64,000 nt of DNA from Kuschelorhynchus macadamiae (GCA_030620095.1 JAUTXW010000064.1:690501-754500); one strand, 5' to 3'. Positions 46,408 to 59,384 are shown, counted from the stretch's first letter. Notes: a model not told the origin generated them from the letters alone. Numbers and translations are program-made.

Positions 46408-47556
46408 TACAAACAAACAAATACGTTTATTTCTATAAAAATCACATGACATGACATCAGAAAAGTCCAACCAAAGCAAATATATAAGTACATAAGGGAA
46501 CATTAATAATGTAAATAAAGACGAAACTGTCAATATAGTACAAACCAGAAAAGAAAAAAAAAATACAACAATAATATTAATAATAAATATATGCATATAT
46601 GGATTATTTTAACTGAAAAACTCATTTAAATTGTAGCACACACTGTTGAGTAGGAGGTTTTTCAAATTTTTTCGAAAAGTCGTCACATTTCTTATCGCTT
46701 TTATGTCCGTTGGTAGGTTATTGTATATCTTTACACAAGCATAATGTGGAGATTTTTCATAGTGGGAAGTTCTATGTTTTGGGATAAGAAGAGATGAGTG
46801 TTGGGTAATCATGAACATTGTCATTTTTTATAAATTTCTTCTTGTTCTTAACTACATATAATGCACATTTCAGTATATATATTGAGGTAACAGTTAGGAT
46901 CTTGAATTTCTTAAAGGACTCTTTGCAGGTCTCTAGATGCCCCAGTCCAAACATCAAACGCACAATTCTTTTTTGGGATACAAAAACTCTGTTAATGTTT
47001 GTGCTCTGTCCCCACAAAAGTATGTTATATGACAAGTAGTGGTAAGCCATTGCATAGTATATAGTAGTGTTTCCGTTGGGACTGTTTATTTCATTTTTAA
47101 TAGAGCATAGTATGCCTTGCTGAGCCCAGAGCAAACTTGGTTTATTTGGTGATCCCAGTTGGTTTTTTTATCAACGTATGTACCCAGAAATTTTGTCCAT
47201 TTAGCAGCTCCCTCAATGTTGGCTCTTTCATTGTTTTTGTAGAAATGAATTTTCACTGTTTTTTCCTTATTAAGTATGAGCCGGTTTTTTGTACACCATT
47301 GGTTCATTTTATCACATATTGTGGAAATGTCTTGTAAAAGTGAATCTTCATTTTTAGCTCATATCCCCACAGATGTATCATCAGTAAACTTAATTGTTTT
47401 TCCTGGAAGTGACAAATCATTAATGAAAAGGAGAAATACTAAAGGTGCCAAGATCGGACCCTGAGCCGCTCCTATACCGATATTATGTTGGTCAGAATTG
47501 CATCCATTCACGCTCACCACAAGCTTTCTATTTTCTAGGAAACTAATCACAAGTCA
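46408..47556 (-). pseudogene. CR1-type element, ORF2 downstream part and 3' end
   Basis: The frame resumes at LISFLENRKLVVSVNGCNSD, continuing LGIRGTALA from the other side of the inner insert. Next come GAAQGPILAPLVFLLFINDL, the catalytic FTDD (47377-47388), MNQWCTKNRLILNKEKTVKI, TKFLGTYVDKKTNWDHQINQ and RVFVSQKRIVRLMFGLGHLE, then the C-terminal tail ending near 46610. The 3' untranslated part ends in AATAAACGTATTTGTTTGTT. Stops at 47360 and 46820 and a few shifts disable it. Confidence 0.75.
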
Positions 47557-49785
47557 AATTCAAATGCAAATTGTTTATTGGTGTTAAAAATAACTTGTAC
47601 ACACGTCAATTACATTATATAATTTAAGGCAATGATTGAAAATACAGATACATATCTAAATTACGCTATGTCTAGACATTACAAATAAAATTAATATTAA
47701 CAAATACTTAATCATAAGATAAACAATATTAAAAAGACATAACAAATTACACATTAGAATCAATTTCAGAAGTCAAATAATTTTTTATATTATAAAACGC
47801 ATATTTACATAAGACCTCTTTCACTCGTTCCCTCAACTTATTTAATGGCAATTCCCTTATATCCATTGGGAGTTTGTTAAAGAGTTTGACGGCCAGAAAT
47901 TGTAGTCTATTTTGACATCTTCGCAGTCTACAAAAAGAAGCCACAATATTGTCTCTATGTCTAGTACTATAGTCGTGTACATCCTTATACTGAGTATACG
48001 AATGATGGTTTTCTTTAATATATAGGATACATGACATAATAAACACAGAAGGGAATGTCAATATTCTGAGGTCAATAAAAGCCAGTCTGCAGTCATCCCT
48101 GTACTTCAGACCAGCAAGTATTCTTACAGCCTTTCTCTGTAAACCAAAGACTCTGTCTGCACCTGATGCACTCCCCCACACCAAAATGCCATATGACATA
48201 ACGGAATGGAAAAGTGCATAATATGCAGACTTCATTGTCTCAATGCTTACACATCCTTTTAGGTTGCGAAGGACAAAGGCAGTACTGCTCAGTTTGGACG
48301 AGATGTTGTTGATGTGAACATCCCACTTTAGTTTTTGGTCCATATAAATCCCTAGGAATTTAACACTGTCCAAGCGACCATTCAAATCCCCCCGATCCCT
48401 CATTGAGAAAATTATTCGCTGAGTCTTGTCTCTGTTCATTAATAACTGATTTGCATTAAACCAGGCTTCTGCTCTTGCCTGCGCCTCGCCAGTCACTGTG
48501 AGAACTTCCTGAAGTGTTCCACCAGAATAATGAATTGTAGTGTCATCAGCAAAAAGGGTATACTTTGCCACTGCCTCACCCATTGGGAGGTCGTTTATAA
48601 AGATTAAAAAAAGAAGTGGCCCCAAGATGGAACCCTGGGGACCCCAATATCTATTTCCCTTTCTGCCGATGCTATTCCACTGACTCGAACTATCTGTGTC
48701 CGGCCTTTTAAATAGGACTTAATAAAGTCGATGCTGTTGCTGTCAAAGCCATAAAAACGAAGTTTGTTCACCAGTATGTCATGGAAGACGCAGTCAAAAG
48801 CCTTATTCAGATCGTACATTGAAGCACAATTGTAATCCATATTTTCAAAAGAATCATAGATCTCAGAAACAAGACTCAGTACACCCTGCACCGTGTTCCT
48901 GCCTGTTCTGAAGCCAAATTGCTCATTGCAAAATAAGCTGTTATTTTCAAAATAGTATGTTATTTTTTTGGCAATACATTTTTCAAAGATCTTAGAGATT
49001 ATGGGCAGTAGCGATATTGGTCGATAATTTGAAACTAAGTCTTTATCACCTTTTTTAAAAACTGGCAAAACTATGGCTCTCTTTAAAATATCAGGAAAAT
49101 AGTTCTCCCTGATACAGCAATTTATTTGGTAAGTAAGTGGTGACAATATAAGATTTTTTATTGATTTTACTAGAGGTACTGTAAGGCCAAAAATATCAGG
49201 ACTGTTTTTATTTTTAAGTCCATCAATAACTTCCCTTACCCCATTGTATGTTACTTCCGTTAGAGAGAATATGCCCAGAACAGTGTTCAGGGCTCCCAAA
49301 GGATCGAGATCCGTCACAGGAATACCTCTGACAAGACTGTGAGCAACCGAGGAGAAATAATTGTTAAAGTGATCTGGTGATATATCAGGTTGATCAGTAG
49401 TCCTACCCAACCCCCAACTGTTGTTGATAATGTCCCACATGCATCTGGCAGGGTTCGATGAAGAGCCAATTAGCCTGTCATTTGCTTGTGATTGAGGATT
49501 GAGTTCCTATATAGGAGCCGGAATCTATTATACTCCTGTCTATTCCCAGGTGTATTGTATTGTCTCATAACATCTCCCAAAAAATGGAGCTGTTCTCTCA
49601 TATCCCTAAGATTCTGGTTAAACCAGTTGATTTTCTCAGGACGACCTGCTTTAACTGTGTAAGTTTTTTCTGGGAATGATTGCAAATATGCCCTCTGGAT
49701 ACAGTCTATGAAAAGATTGAATCTTGTTTTAATATCAAGATCCATGTTTTTGACAAATCTCCATGACTGTGCCAGTGCTGTTCCC
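47557..49785 (-). pseudogene. Innermost CR1/jockey-group element (5' truncated)
   Basis: It begins with the pre-RT linker (NLFIDCIQRAYLQSFPEKTY, KINWFNQNLRDMREQL), still in frame with the host element. The RT blocks are ILKRAIVLPVFKKGDKDLVS, NYRPISLLPIISKIFEKCI, MYDLNKAFDCVFHDILV, then a shift near 48620 inside GVP(QG)SILGPLLF, LFADDTTIHY (FADD codons 48542-48553), SVKFLGIYMDQKLKWDVHIN and RVFGLQRKAVRILAGLKYRD to a stop at 47747. The 3' tail has CAATTTGCATTTGAATTTG. A stop at 49470 and the shift are the main lesions. Same family as 55396-56985. Confidence 0.8.
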
Positions 49786-51580
49786 CTTATTCCTAGGTTG
49801 TATAGTTTTTCCTGAACAAAATATAGGTTAAGTGTGTCAAATGCTCGTGACAGATCAAAGAACACTGCTGCGACTATTTTTCCTGAATCTAGTTCTTCAT
49901 GAATTAAATCAATCAGTTCAACTGCAGCTCTTTCAGTATGCCTTTCTATTCTGAATCCATGTTGGTTGTCATTTATTAGCTTGTACTTGTTTAGGAAACT
50001 TATAAGTCTGTCGTAAATGACCTTTTCAAATACTTTGGAAAAAATGCTCAAAATAGATACGGGTCTATAATTTTCTAAGTCGCGTTTGTCTCCTTTTTTA
50101 AATATTGGTACTACTTTAGCTATTTTCAAGATTGATGGGAAAGTTCCGGTGTTCATTGCTGTGTTTATTAATATCTTAATTGGTTTAGCTATTTCATCTG
50201 CCACGGCTTTAATTACGTTAGTAGGGATTTCATTTATGCCGACTGATTTTTTGTTTTTTAAGTCTCTAATAATACATAAAACTTCTTTTTCTGATGCAGC
50301 TTCAAGAAAAATTGAGTTCGGGTGGAGATCACAAGTGGTAGGTGATGCCGCATTGTTCTGACCAAAATGATCCTTAATTTTTGTTTCGGCCACAGTGGAA
50401 AAGAATAGGCCAAACTCATCAGCAACTCTTCGTCTGTCAGTGATCAGTTCATCTTTGATTTTCAGTTCTATAAGAGGAGCCTGCTTCTTTCTTCCCATTT
50501 CTTCATTTATGATGGCCCATATTTGTTTTGGGCGATTATTTGCATTCTCAATTTTGTCTTGGTTGAATTTTATTTTGGCCTCTTTGATAGCTTTCCTGTA
50601 TTGTTTTTTTCTTTCTTTGTACTCATTTAGAAGATTTTGATCTTTTGTTTGTCTTGCAAGTATGTATAGGTCATGTAGACTGTCTTTTGTTCTCTTTAAT
50701 TCGCCGTTGTACCAGTAGTTTGGCTTATTTGTTTCATTTATTTGTCTCATTGGACAGGTTTGTTCGTAATGCCAGGTAAAATCTTGCAGGAAGCCCTCTA
50801 GAGCAATATTTATGTCCGAAGAACAAACACTGTTCCATGTTTGTTGTTGTAATTTACATTTCAGATCTGCTAAGTTCTTTTCCTTTGTTGGTATCTTAGT
50901 CATTGTTATTTTTAGTTCTTGCAGGAGATGATCTGATAGATGCGGTTGTTTAATGATGCACTCAATAAAACCTTCACTCATATTCGTTACCATGTAGTCA
51001 ATAGCTGATTCCGATGTTCCAATTGTTGTAGTAAAGATCCTAGTTGGGCCATTGCAATAGTTTTTAAGGTTGAAAGACTCAAAAATATCCTTCAGTTGAC
51101 AATATTTGCAGTCGTTATCCTTTAAACTGTCGACATTTAAATCGCCAGTCAAAATTAGATTTGGGCATATACATATACAGAATAAAAGCAGCTCTGATAT
51201 TTGGTGGAAATAGATCGATGTCCCCAGTTGGTGGTCTGTATATTGTCATGATTATGATTCTCATATTGTTCGACTTTAGTTCAATCCCACAACACTCAAT
51301 ATGCATTTCCCTTGAAAAGTCACATATCTTCTCCATTGGTCTGGCTACTATATCTTCGTTTGTGTAGATAGTGCATCCTCCGTGAATGTGTTGACTTCTG
51401 CAGAAAGATGATCGAAGGTTGTACTGCTTAATATACATGCTAGACACTGCTTCATTAGAAATCCAGGTTTCTGTTATGCATAGTACATTGGTTCTTGTTT
51501 CTTGACACAATATTTCTAGTTCATTTAATTTGTTTGCTATGTTTTGGATGTTGATGTGACTGATATGGAGAACGTTGTTT
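49786..51580 (-). pseudogene. CR1-type element ORF2: AP endonuclease and start of RT
   Basis: From 51580 the minus strand reads NVLCITETWISNEAV, IECCGIELKSNNMRIIIMTI, a shift near 51160, GDLNVDSLKDNDCKYCQLKD and YMVTNMSEGFIECIIKQPHL ending in SDH (the usual endonuclease terminus). Then come the linker (NYWYNGELKRTKDSLHDLYI), RT N-terminal blocks NKKSVGINEIPTNVIKAVAD, AKVVPIFKKGDKRDLENYRP and VFFDLSRAFDTLNLYFVQEK, up to LGIRGTALA at about 49785, where the inner element has inserted. ORF2 starts just after the ORF1 stop at 51588, as usual for the group. Confidence 0.8.
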
Positions 51581-51587
51581 GGTGCTT

Positions 51588-53373
51588 CTATATCTCCAGC
51601 TCCATCTGTGATAGTCGCGGGTATAAAAAATTGTATGGTTGAGGAATATTTGCAGGTACGGATCTGTTTTTGGTGGTATTATCTGCTGGAGGGGGTGTGG
51701 TTTTAGTTTGGTATTCCTTACTGTACTGAGAACATGTATCGGTCACTATTTCGTCGTTTCTTCCAGTTTCATTTAATTTTAAATTTTCATTAGAACCCTG
51801 GAGGTCTTCTGTTGATGTTGAGATGGTTTTAGTTCTAACCAAATGCTGGTAAATAAAGTTCAGCATGACATACTTGGCTTTGTTCGAAAGTTCACCATTT
51901 ACTGTTACTTGGTCTTCTTCTATTAATTTGTTGCAGTCTATGAAATGTACATTGGTGGTTTTCAATGAGCTTACGATGTTCTGTACATGTTTGTTTTGTT
52001 GCTCTATAAGTTTGTTTAGATCTAATCTATTTTGTATAAATGGTGATTCTATTATAACTAGGTTAGTGTTTTTTCCCATACAAATCAGTTCATTTATGTC
52101 GTTGTTTCTTATTGGTTTTCCTACTCTTGGGTTTTCTGAGGTGGTAAATATAACTGCGAAATCACTGTTGTTAAGTTTCTGAATAATTTTTTTCTTGTCG
52201 GGAGATATTATATCTTGATAGAGATTGTTATTGCTATATTGGCAGTTTGTGTCAAATGTACCCTTTGAAATTTGCTTAAATATTTTTCCATTATTATATG
52301 AGGTACTTCCGCCAAGTAGAAGTGCTTGCGATTTTGTGATTTTTGCTTTTTGATTTTCTTGCGCGACTTTGGTCGATTCAGCATCATCTTGGTTTCCAGC
52401 CGTACCCAAACTCTGCCTTTGCTGACTAGTTTCATTTCTTAGATGCTGTATTGATTTATTTGTTTCTTGCATTTTTTGTCTTTCTTTCAGGACATCCTTT
52501 TCAATTTTTGTGTATTCTTCTTTCAGTGTTTCAATTTGTTCTATTTGGTTTCGGCATGTTTCTTTTAGTTCTTTAATTTTGTTTTCTTTTATCGCTGCTT
52601 GCTCTTCTAGGCCACATATCACCTCCTTGTGTTCGTCAATTATGTTTTTATTGTCCTTGGATATTTGTTCTTCCTTTCTTGCTGCTGTGGTGGTTAGCCG
52701 GTATAATTTCTCTTCACATTCACATATTTTTGCCTGTTGCTGCAGGTTTTCATCTCGTAGTTCATTCATTTTCATTAGTTTTTTGGTCATAACATCCATT
52801 TTCTTTTTTATATCGTCATTCTCATCTTTAAGTTGCTTTACCAAATTTTGCATTCTTTCCCTTGTTTTAGTTTCTTCTGTTAGTTTATTTTTCAATTGGT
52901 CAGATTGCCGTTTGTAGTCTTTTAGTTGTTCTTCATGGTTTTTATTTGAGACATTTCTAAGTTTTTCTTTTCCATTAGACTTCTAGTATCTTCTACTTCT
53001 TTCTTCAACCTTTTTATGGTATCTTTGAAGTCATCGATTTCTTTCTTATACATTTTCTCTTTCCTCTGCCTCATTTTCAAATGCCATTGAATTTCTCTTT
53101 GATCTTTTAAGGTGTTCTGCTAACTCATATTTCATTCTGCTGCTTTAAAATAATCTCCCGAAGTTTAAATAGTTCTGTTGATTCACTTTCTTCTAAGTTG
53201 TTTGCAGCGTTTTCGCATCGATTACTGCAGTAGATCTTATTTTCCTTTATGACCGAGATTTCTTTTCTATCAGTGCAACTTCTGTGTAAAATAGTTTGAC
53301 ATGCTACACAGTAATAGCATGACATCCCTTTCTTGCAGCATTTAAATTTTCCCAATGACAGCTTTTCATTCAT
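51588..53373 (-). pseudogene. CR1-type element ORF1: Cys/His finger, coiled coil, SGNH-like region
   Basis: The start at 53373 gives MNEKLSLGKFKC followed by a PHD-like Cys/His cluster (CCKKGMSCYYCVACQTILHR, then C...C). A shift near 53125 and stops down to 52900 interrupt a long coiled coil rich in Lys, Glu and Gln (to about residue 330). After it comes an SGNH-esterase-like segment: ALLLGGSTSYNNG (block I), DFAVIFTTSENPRVG and NGELSNKAKYVMLNFI (last block). The catalytic Ser context is changed to GGS and the usual C-terminal D..H is absent, so esterase activity is unlikely. PHD plus esterase in ORF1 is known for CR1 elements. Confidence 0.7.
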
Positions 53374-53899
53374 CTTTATTTAGATCCAAATTATTATAGT
53401 TTATACAGAAGACATAAGTGGTGTGTGTATTTGTCTAGAAACTTAAATTTGTTACCCTTACCTAGAAAGCAGTCCCTTACTCAATTCAGAAATCTGCTTT
53501 CCAGGAGAAAAGTTTTTCGATTTTTTCAGAAATAGAAAATATGTTTTTCCTGAGTTTTGACATTTATATTTAATACTTTGCCTAATTAATTTCCGATTGT
53601 CATGTCTTGACTGTTAAAACCTATAGTGTAGCGTCTCCCTTATTCTGCCGGTCAAAGTCCAAGTTTGTGGATTTTTAAATGACATTGTCTTCAATAAGGT
53701 TAAACATGTTTGGAATATTTAAATAATCATTGATTTTTCTTAAGTTCTTGTGAGTTTTTATTTACTGAAAATTTGTTTGATATATAAGATGAGTCACAGT
53801 GATGTTTTTCCTATTTTTATTTGTTTCTAGCACAATAAATTCACTTGTAGTAACAAGACAACAAATCATAAACACGCGTTTTATATAAAGGTGACCACA
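53374..53899 (-). promoter_or_regulatory. Probable 5' UTR of the CR1-type element
   Basis: About 525 bp between the ORF1 start and the junction with the outer element at 53899/53900. No open frame fits. In non-LTR elements this region usually carries the internal promoter; no specific motif was identified here. Confidence 0.45.
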
Positions 53900-55306
53900 C
53901 GTTTTATATTTTTTGTGAACGATCTTTTTTTCAAAGATTAATGCTTTCAATTCATGGGAACACCATTTAGGAAATTTCCCATTTTTTGATTTTGCTTTAG
54001 GAACTAGATAATCAATGCAACCATTTATGCAATTATAAAAGTTATCAATTGTTTTATTTACATTTCTGTCATCCATCAAGGATGGCCAATGAATACCAGA
54101 TAAATAGTGCAAAATTTCCCTGTAATGACAATTATTAAAATCATTATAGATATAGTTAAATTCTAGTTCAATAACTTTCTTTGGTACAGGAATTTCAATT
54201 TCAAGAGCAGGGTGATGATTATCACAAGTTGTGATCGGGACTTTAGAAAGATTGACCTTAATATCTGCTGTGGTAGAAAAAACTAGGTCTAGTATATTAC
54301 CTGATGTGTTGGGATATGAATTCAACTGATACATATTAAGATAAGCAAAAATATATGATATAAGTTCCGACTGATTACTAGTATTACCCCTAGGGAGCAC
54401 TCCATATTGATCATTGCACCATGATATCTTTGGTAAATTAAAGTCTCCACACATAATAAAGTCACTACATTTATAATTATTCACAACATAGTCCAGAGTT
54501 GAACAGAAGTCTTCATATGTTTCCACTGAAGATTGGGGAGGTATATAAACACATGCCGCTAACAGTTTATAGTCATTATTTAATGTTATCACAATATATG
54601 TCTGTTCATTCCTTTGATTACTTATCCTGATCTGATATGAAGGCAAGTTTTTTACTGCAATGAGGACTCCTCCACCTGTTTCTTTTTGGCTTGTTTCCGT
54701 GGAACGATCACATCTATATATATATTATAATTTACCAATTTCAGTTCATTATTATCTACATCTCCATTAAGCCATGTTTCTGTAAAAAACAGAATATCAT
54801 ATTCATCAATTTTTACTGAGGATGATATGTCGAAAATTTTGTTATTTAGGCTTCTAACGTTTTGGTAATAGCCTGTAATTTCAGTTTTATGCAAACCTAT
54901 TTTGGTTGCTGTTGTTGTCTCTTCCTAGAAAAATTTTTCATTCGATAGGGTCCTCTTTTTGAGGTGGGAAATATAAATGGCTTAATTGTAACTCCAGTTG
55001 GCCAGGTTTCTGCATTCAAAATAATGTCTTGTATGTTCTTGGGCACTGTTATTTTAAATGATGATATATGATCTTGTTTTGATGCTAACTTTTCACAGCT
55101 CAATATATCCACCTTATTATCTCTCTCTGCTTGTTGTTTGTCCCTTTTATAGTACATTGATTTGTTTCATTAACTCTTTTATAACTTGATCTCTCGGGGT
55201 CTCCTGCCATATGCACATTTTCATCACATGTAGTAATTTCTTCTGTGGTAATTGGATGTTGCTGTATAGGATTATGTGCGATTGTGGGGAGATTTTTTCT
55301 ATCCAC

Positions 55307-55311
<5 letters not shown>
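53900..55311 (-). pseudogene. Outer jockey-group element: ORF1 end and AP endonuclease
   Basis: From 55311 the minus strand holds ORF1 C-terminal sequence (SFKITVPKNIQDIILNAETW, then PTGVTIKPFIFP) with a shift near 55150, ending at 54897. ORF2 starts at once: TGYYQNVRSLNNKIFDIS, ILFFTETWLNGDV, a shift near 54660, VYIPPQSSVETYEDFCSTLD, FIMCGDFNLPKISW (catalytic GDFN), ITTCDNHHPALEIEI and KFPKWCSHELKALIFEKKIV. The frame ends at KKYKT (53900), where the CR1-type element has inserted; the next codons are at 46407. The 5' end meets a (TA)n tract. Confidence 0.75.

Positions 55312-55312
<1 letters not shown>

Positions 55313-55395
<83 letters not shown>
55313..55395. repeat. (TA)n microsatellite
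   Basis: About 41 TA units between two minus-strand non-LTR elements. It could be the 3' tail of the element at 55396-56985. Confidence 0.95.
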
Positions 55396-55397
<2 letters not shown>

Positions 55398-56985
55398 ATA
55401 CTCAATTTATTCATGTTAATGCATATACATTCTTACATATCAAAAAATATGAAATACTAATTTAAATTGAAAAATTTTTGCTTAACGCAAATTACAAAAT
55501 TTGGACTTTCAAAATACAAACTAAACCTACACTAAAATTTTAAAATTACAACACATTAAAATTAAAACAAATAAATTCATTAAAAGAATAAAATGCATTT
55601 TTTATTAAAAAATCTCTAATCCTACTTGGAAAATGTTTAAGAGGCAAAAGTTTTATATGTTTAAGCAGAATATTGTAAAATCTTATTGCCCAGTACCCAG
55701 GACTACTCTGACACCTCCACAATGTCCAGTATGAGGTAACCAGATTATGTTTATGCCTGGTGTTGCGGTTGTGTACATCATCATGGGTTCTGAAATAGCT
55801 CTCGTTTTGCCTCACATAGAGCAAATTCTAAAGGACATACTGGGATGGCACTGGCAAAATTTTCAAATTTATAACTGCTACTCTGCAATCATCCCTATAA
55901 CCAAGACCAGCCAACACCCTCACTGTTCTACGCTGTAAAGCAAAGATACAACTGGTTCCTGCACAGTGTCCCCAGACCTGCACAGCATATGAGATATGTG
56001 AATGGAACAGGGCATGATAGGCAGTTTTCACAACCTCAGTGGATACATTGTTCACAAGATTACATAATAGAAAAAGGTTACATCCAAGTTTTTTGCTGAG
56101 GTTATCAATATGTACGCCCCATTGTAACTTTGAACCTAAATGCACATCTAAGAATTTAGCACTCTCCACGCCCCCATTCACATCTCCAGTCTCTCTTCAA
56201 GGGAACACCATTATAATAGTCTTATCCTGATTGAGATGCAGCCTGTTCAAACTAAACCACCACTTTTCAGCCCTCTCGTGCTGCCACAGAAGCCTCAAGG
56301 GCACCTTCAATATCATTTAATACACAAAGAGATTGTTGTATCGTCAGCGAAAAGAGTGCATCTCCCATGTGGTTTCTGGTCAGGTAAGTCATTGATATAT
56401 ATCAGAAAAAGAATGGGACCAAATACTGAGCTCTGGGGAAATCCAATATTTAGCACACTTTCCTCTGATGACACTCCATTAATCCTTACAATCTGTCTCC
56501 TGTTTAGCAGATATGATCTTATCAACTCGATGCTTTCAGGACTAAAGTTATATTTTGTAAGCTTTTGCAAGAGTATTTGATGGTCGACACAATCAAATGC
56601 CCTGCTCAAGTCACATAGGACATTGCATTGCATCAAACTGTAGCCTATGGCATGAGTCTATAATACAGGAAACCAAATCCAAAATACCCAAGACTATATT
56701 TTTATCTTTCCTGAAACCATATTGACACTGAGACAACAAATTGTTAGTTTCGAAATAATTGACAACCTGCATCAACATACATTTTTCAATAATTTTTGAA
56801 ATTATGGGTAATAATGATATGGTTCTATAATGCTCTGGGTGTTCCACATCCCCTTTTTTAAAAACTGGAGTTACATTTGAGCACTGAAGGAAAAATATTA
56901 TCATTAATACATTGGTTAATAAGTTTTGTAAGACGACTTATTATGAGATTTTTGATAGCTGAATTATAGACATTGTTGCTTTATA
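55396..56985 (-). pseudogene. CR1/jockey-group RT relic, second copy of the inner-element family
   Basis: It begins near AIKNLIISRLTKLINQCIND, then FKKGDVEHPEHYRTISLLPI, QCNVLCDLSRAFDCVDHQIL, IGFPQSSVFGPILFLIYIND, CTLFADDTTISL (FADD codons 56340-56351), AKFLDVHLGSKLQWGVHIDN, CIFALQRRTVRVLAGLGYRD and the tail to a stop at 55546. The blocks match those of the element at 47557-49785 closely. At least four shifts or stops; endonuclease and ORF1 are missing, so it is 5' truncated. Confidence 0.75.
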
Positions 56986-57652
56986 ATGTTTGTTTGCATG
57001 TGGTAGACAATGTAGAATATTCACTAAATTCGTTCTGTCAGACTTGATGATTGTCTTTATTATTTTGGGTTCACAATGTTTTAAATGATAACAATCTCCA
57101 ATCATTTTCAAGTGTAAACACTTGGCTCAGTTTTTTTTATGAGAAAGAAGACCACCTTTGTCTTCCTGGATTTACTGGAAAACCTTGGCCTCTGCACCAT
57201 ATTGTGAATATATATAGCTGCCTGCATTCGAACACAGAAACCTTCCCCACCCTTTCCACTTAACAGAAAGGCATGATATGATCATCTCAGTAAGCAATTG
57301 GGCTGATACAAAAGACTATCAAGGACATGTGACAAGCCATGATCATGGATGACAATTACAAAACACATCCATGTGGTTTTTGTTTATTTTTTAATCCATT
57401 AAACTGATATTTTCATAGGCAGAATATCCAATTGTTTTGGATTCCATATTAGTGACAAACCTCTTTGACTTAGCAATAAGGATCTAGTCAATTTGACATT
57501 TGACACAATGTTGGATTACTTAATTAATGAGTTTAAAATAGTTTAAATATGAAGGTGCCCTTCATTCCACTCTTGCCCCTGCCTTTTGAGACTAACACCG
57601 ATATATTTTCCCAAGCATTACCAGTTTCTCTGTGAATCTATTATTAAAAACG
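56986..57652. other. No gene recognised
   Basis: A plus-strand open frame at 57051-57263 has no domain I can name. The rest is featureless. Confidence 0.4.
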
Positions 57653-57885
57653 TTAGAAATAGCAGAGTTATACATTTTTCTTTTTTAAACTCCACTTACT
57701 TTAGGTATATAGAATTTATTAACTCAAAAGTAAAACTAGCTACCACAAATGAATTATTTCTGTTAAACCTTAGAAACAGCAGAGCTATAAATTTTTTTTT
57801 TAAATTCCACTTCGTTAGGTATATAGAATTTATTAACTCAAAAGTAAAACTGGCTACCCACCACAAATGAATTCTTTCTGTTAAG
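57653..57885 (+). repeat. 117-bp tandem duplication
   Basis: Two adjacent copies begin TTAGAAA(T/C)AGCAGAG at 57653 and 57770 and share GGTATATAGAATTTATTAAC and AAAAGTAAAACT(A/G)GCTACC. The frame stays open through both copies (RYIEFINSKVKLAT twice), but no domain is recognisable. Confidence 0.85.
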
Positions 57886-59384
57886 TGTTAAATATTTCAA
57901 GTCTGAAAAAGGAATATGTAGATCCCTATATGGAAATCACCTCTTATTATTTTCTGATCCGTTTTTAATATAAAACCAACACACACCTTAACGTAACTAT
58001 TAATAAGCCATGTAGGTGTGCAGAAAAGTAAAGAATGGTCATCAAAATAATAAATGTATAAAATATTGAAGAATGATTCTAACCAAAATATCCATAATGT
58101 CAAATTAATTTGGCTTAATAGTTTTAGGAGAACTAAGTTGTTATCTAAACACTATATCATCGTGAAGGCTCTGCAACAGCAAAAACCCGTAATAGAAACG
58201 TCGTATGTGATTGTCAATATATGGATTCTAATGTAGCTAATAACATTACCAATAACATACCTTTTATGTTGCCTGGTTAATAAGATTCACTTCTTAATCC
58301 TGGGGTTTGCTTCTTAAAATTAAAAAAAAAACATCAACAGTCAATAAAATACAGTGTCCCGAAAATAAACTCAAAAGAATATCTAAAAAACTCACGAGAA
58401 AGATGGCGACTGATTGCCAGTTGCCGATTATTTTTACAGGCGATTTAAATGCTTGTTGGTCAACAAATCACCAAAATAACACCATTATTAACTTTTCTTG
58501 TATATTTTTAAAAAGTTCTATAGTTTCCAACACCTTTTAAAATTTGAAGTAATGGAAAAAAAACCATTAAATAATTTGACAGGCATTTGCCAAGAATCAC
58601 AAATTGATTTACTTTTGTAAATGTTTTGCATAGAAGAGCACGGATGTAAGCAAAGGATTTTAGGTGACAGGACTGTCGGGAAATCGGCCGTGTTCAGTGG
58701 GAAAATAAACAAACTATTATACCGGCTCAATGACGCGCGAAACCGCCCTCTATTTATGTTCAATAAAAGCACCCTGTTATATAAGAAATTAGGACTTATT
58801 GTATCTTTTTTTTATATCTTTAACAGAGTGGCAGGTTTATGCGGGATGTAATAAAATAATGATTTAACTATAAAAAAATTTTATGAGGCGATAAAATAAT
58901 AATGCTGAAAATAATGACTTGTCATTTATATCATTATACCTGTTTCTGTTATAACATAGCTATTATGCAACTGTCATTACTTTTTACAAGGTGGGATCAA
59001 TATTCACACGATAGATTAAAAGTTTATTTGGGTTCAATATTATAAAGTCATTACATATATATTCCTAGGCCATTTAATACCTTACGGCTTTTCATATAGA
59101 TAGGAGTATGAATAAGGAGAGTTGTGTTATAAAAATTTGGTATCCCATTTTACAGAAATTGTTTGAACGTGCGCATGCGTAAACCATCTCAACTGCGAAT
59201 TCTCAAATTAGGCTGTAGCTTCCACACTTATGGAAAATGGCTTTCAGATTTTTTTCTAATCTTTTGGTTGGAGTGAAGTTATCCTTATGCCTACTTCCAG
59301 CTTTATGAGCCAAAAAATTTCCACCAGGCGCTGTTGATATAGACCGGCCTCGGGCCTACTATTTGTTTCCAGGACAGTTCATGT
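57886..59384. other. No gene recognised
   Basis: Open frames at 58307-58540 and 58621-58851 are short. The first contains LPIIFTGDLNA, faintly like the GD.N block of an AP endonuclease, but nothing around it supports that. Confidence 0.4.

Noticed and set aside
50086..50640. Hydrophobic plus-strand open frames opposite the CR1-type ORF2
   Set aside because: They are antisense shadows of the reverse transcriptase gene on the minus strand.
52510..52917. Ser/Phe-rich plus-strand open frame
   Set aside because: Antisense of the Lys/Glu-rich coiled coil of ORF1.
57051..57263. 70-codon plus-strand open frame
   Set aside because: It looked protein-like (Trp- and Pro-rich) but no family could be recognised, and it lies in decayed repeat DNA.
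58307..58540. Possible AP endonuclease GD.N motif (IFTGDLNA)
   Set aside because: A single short motif with no other endonuclease block nearby.
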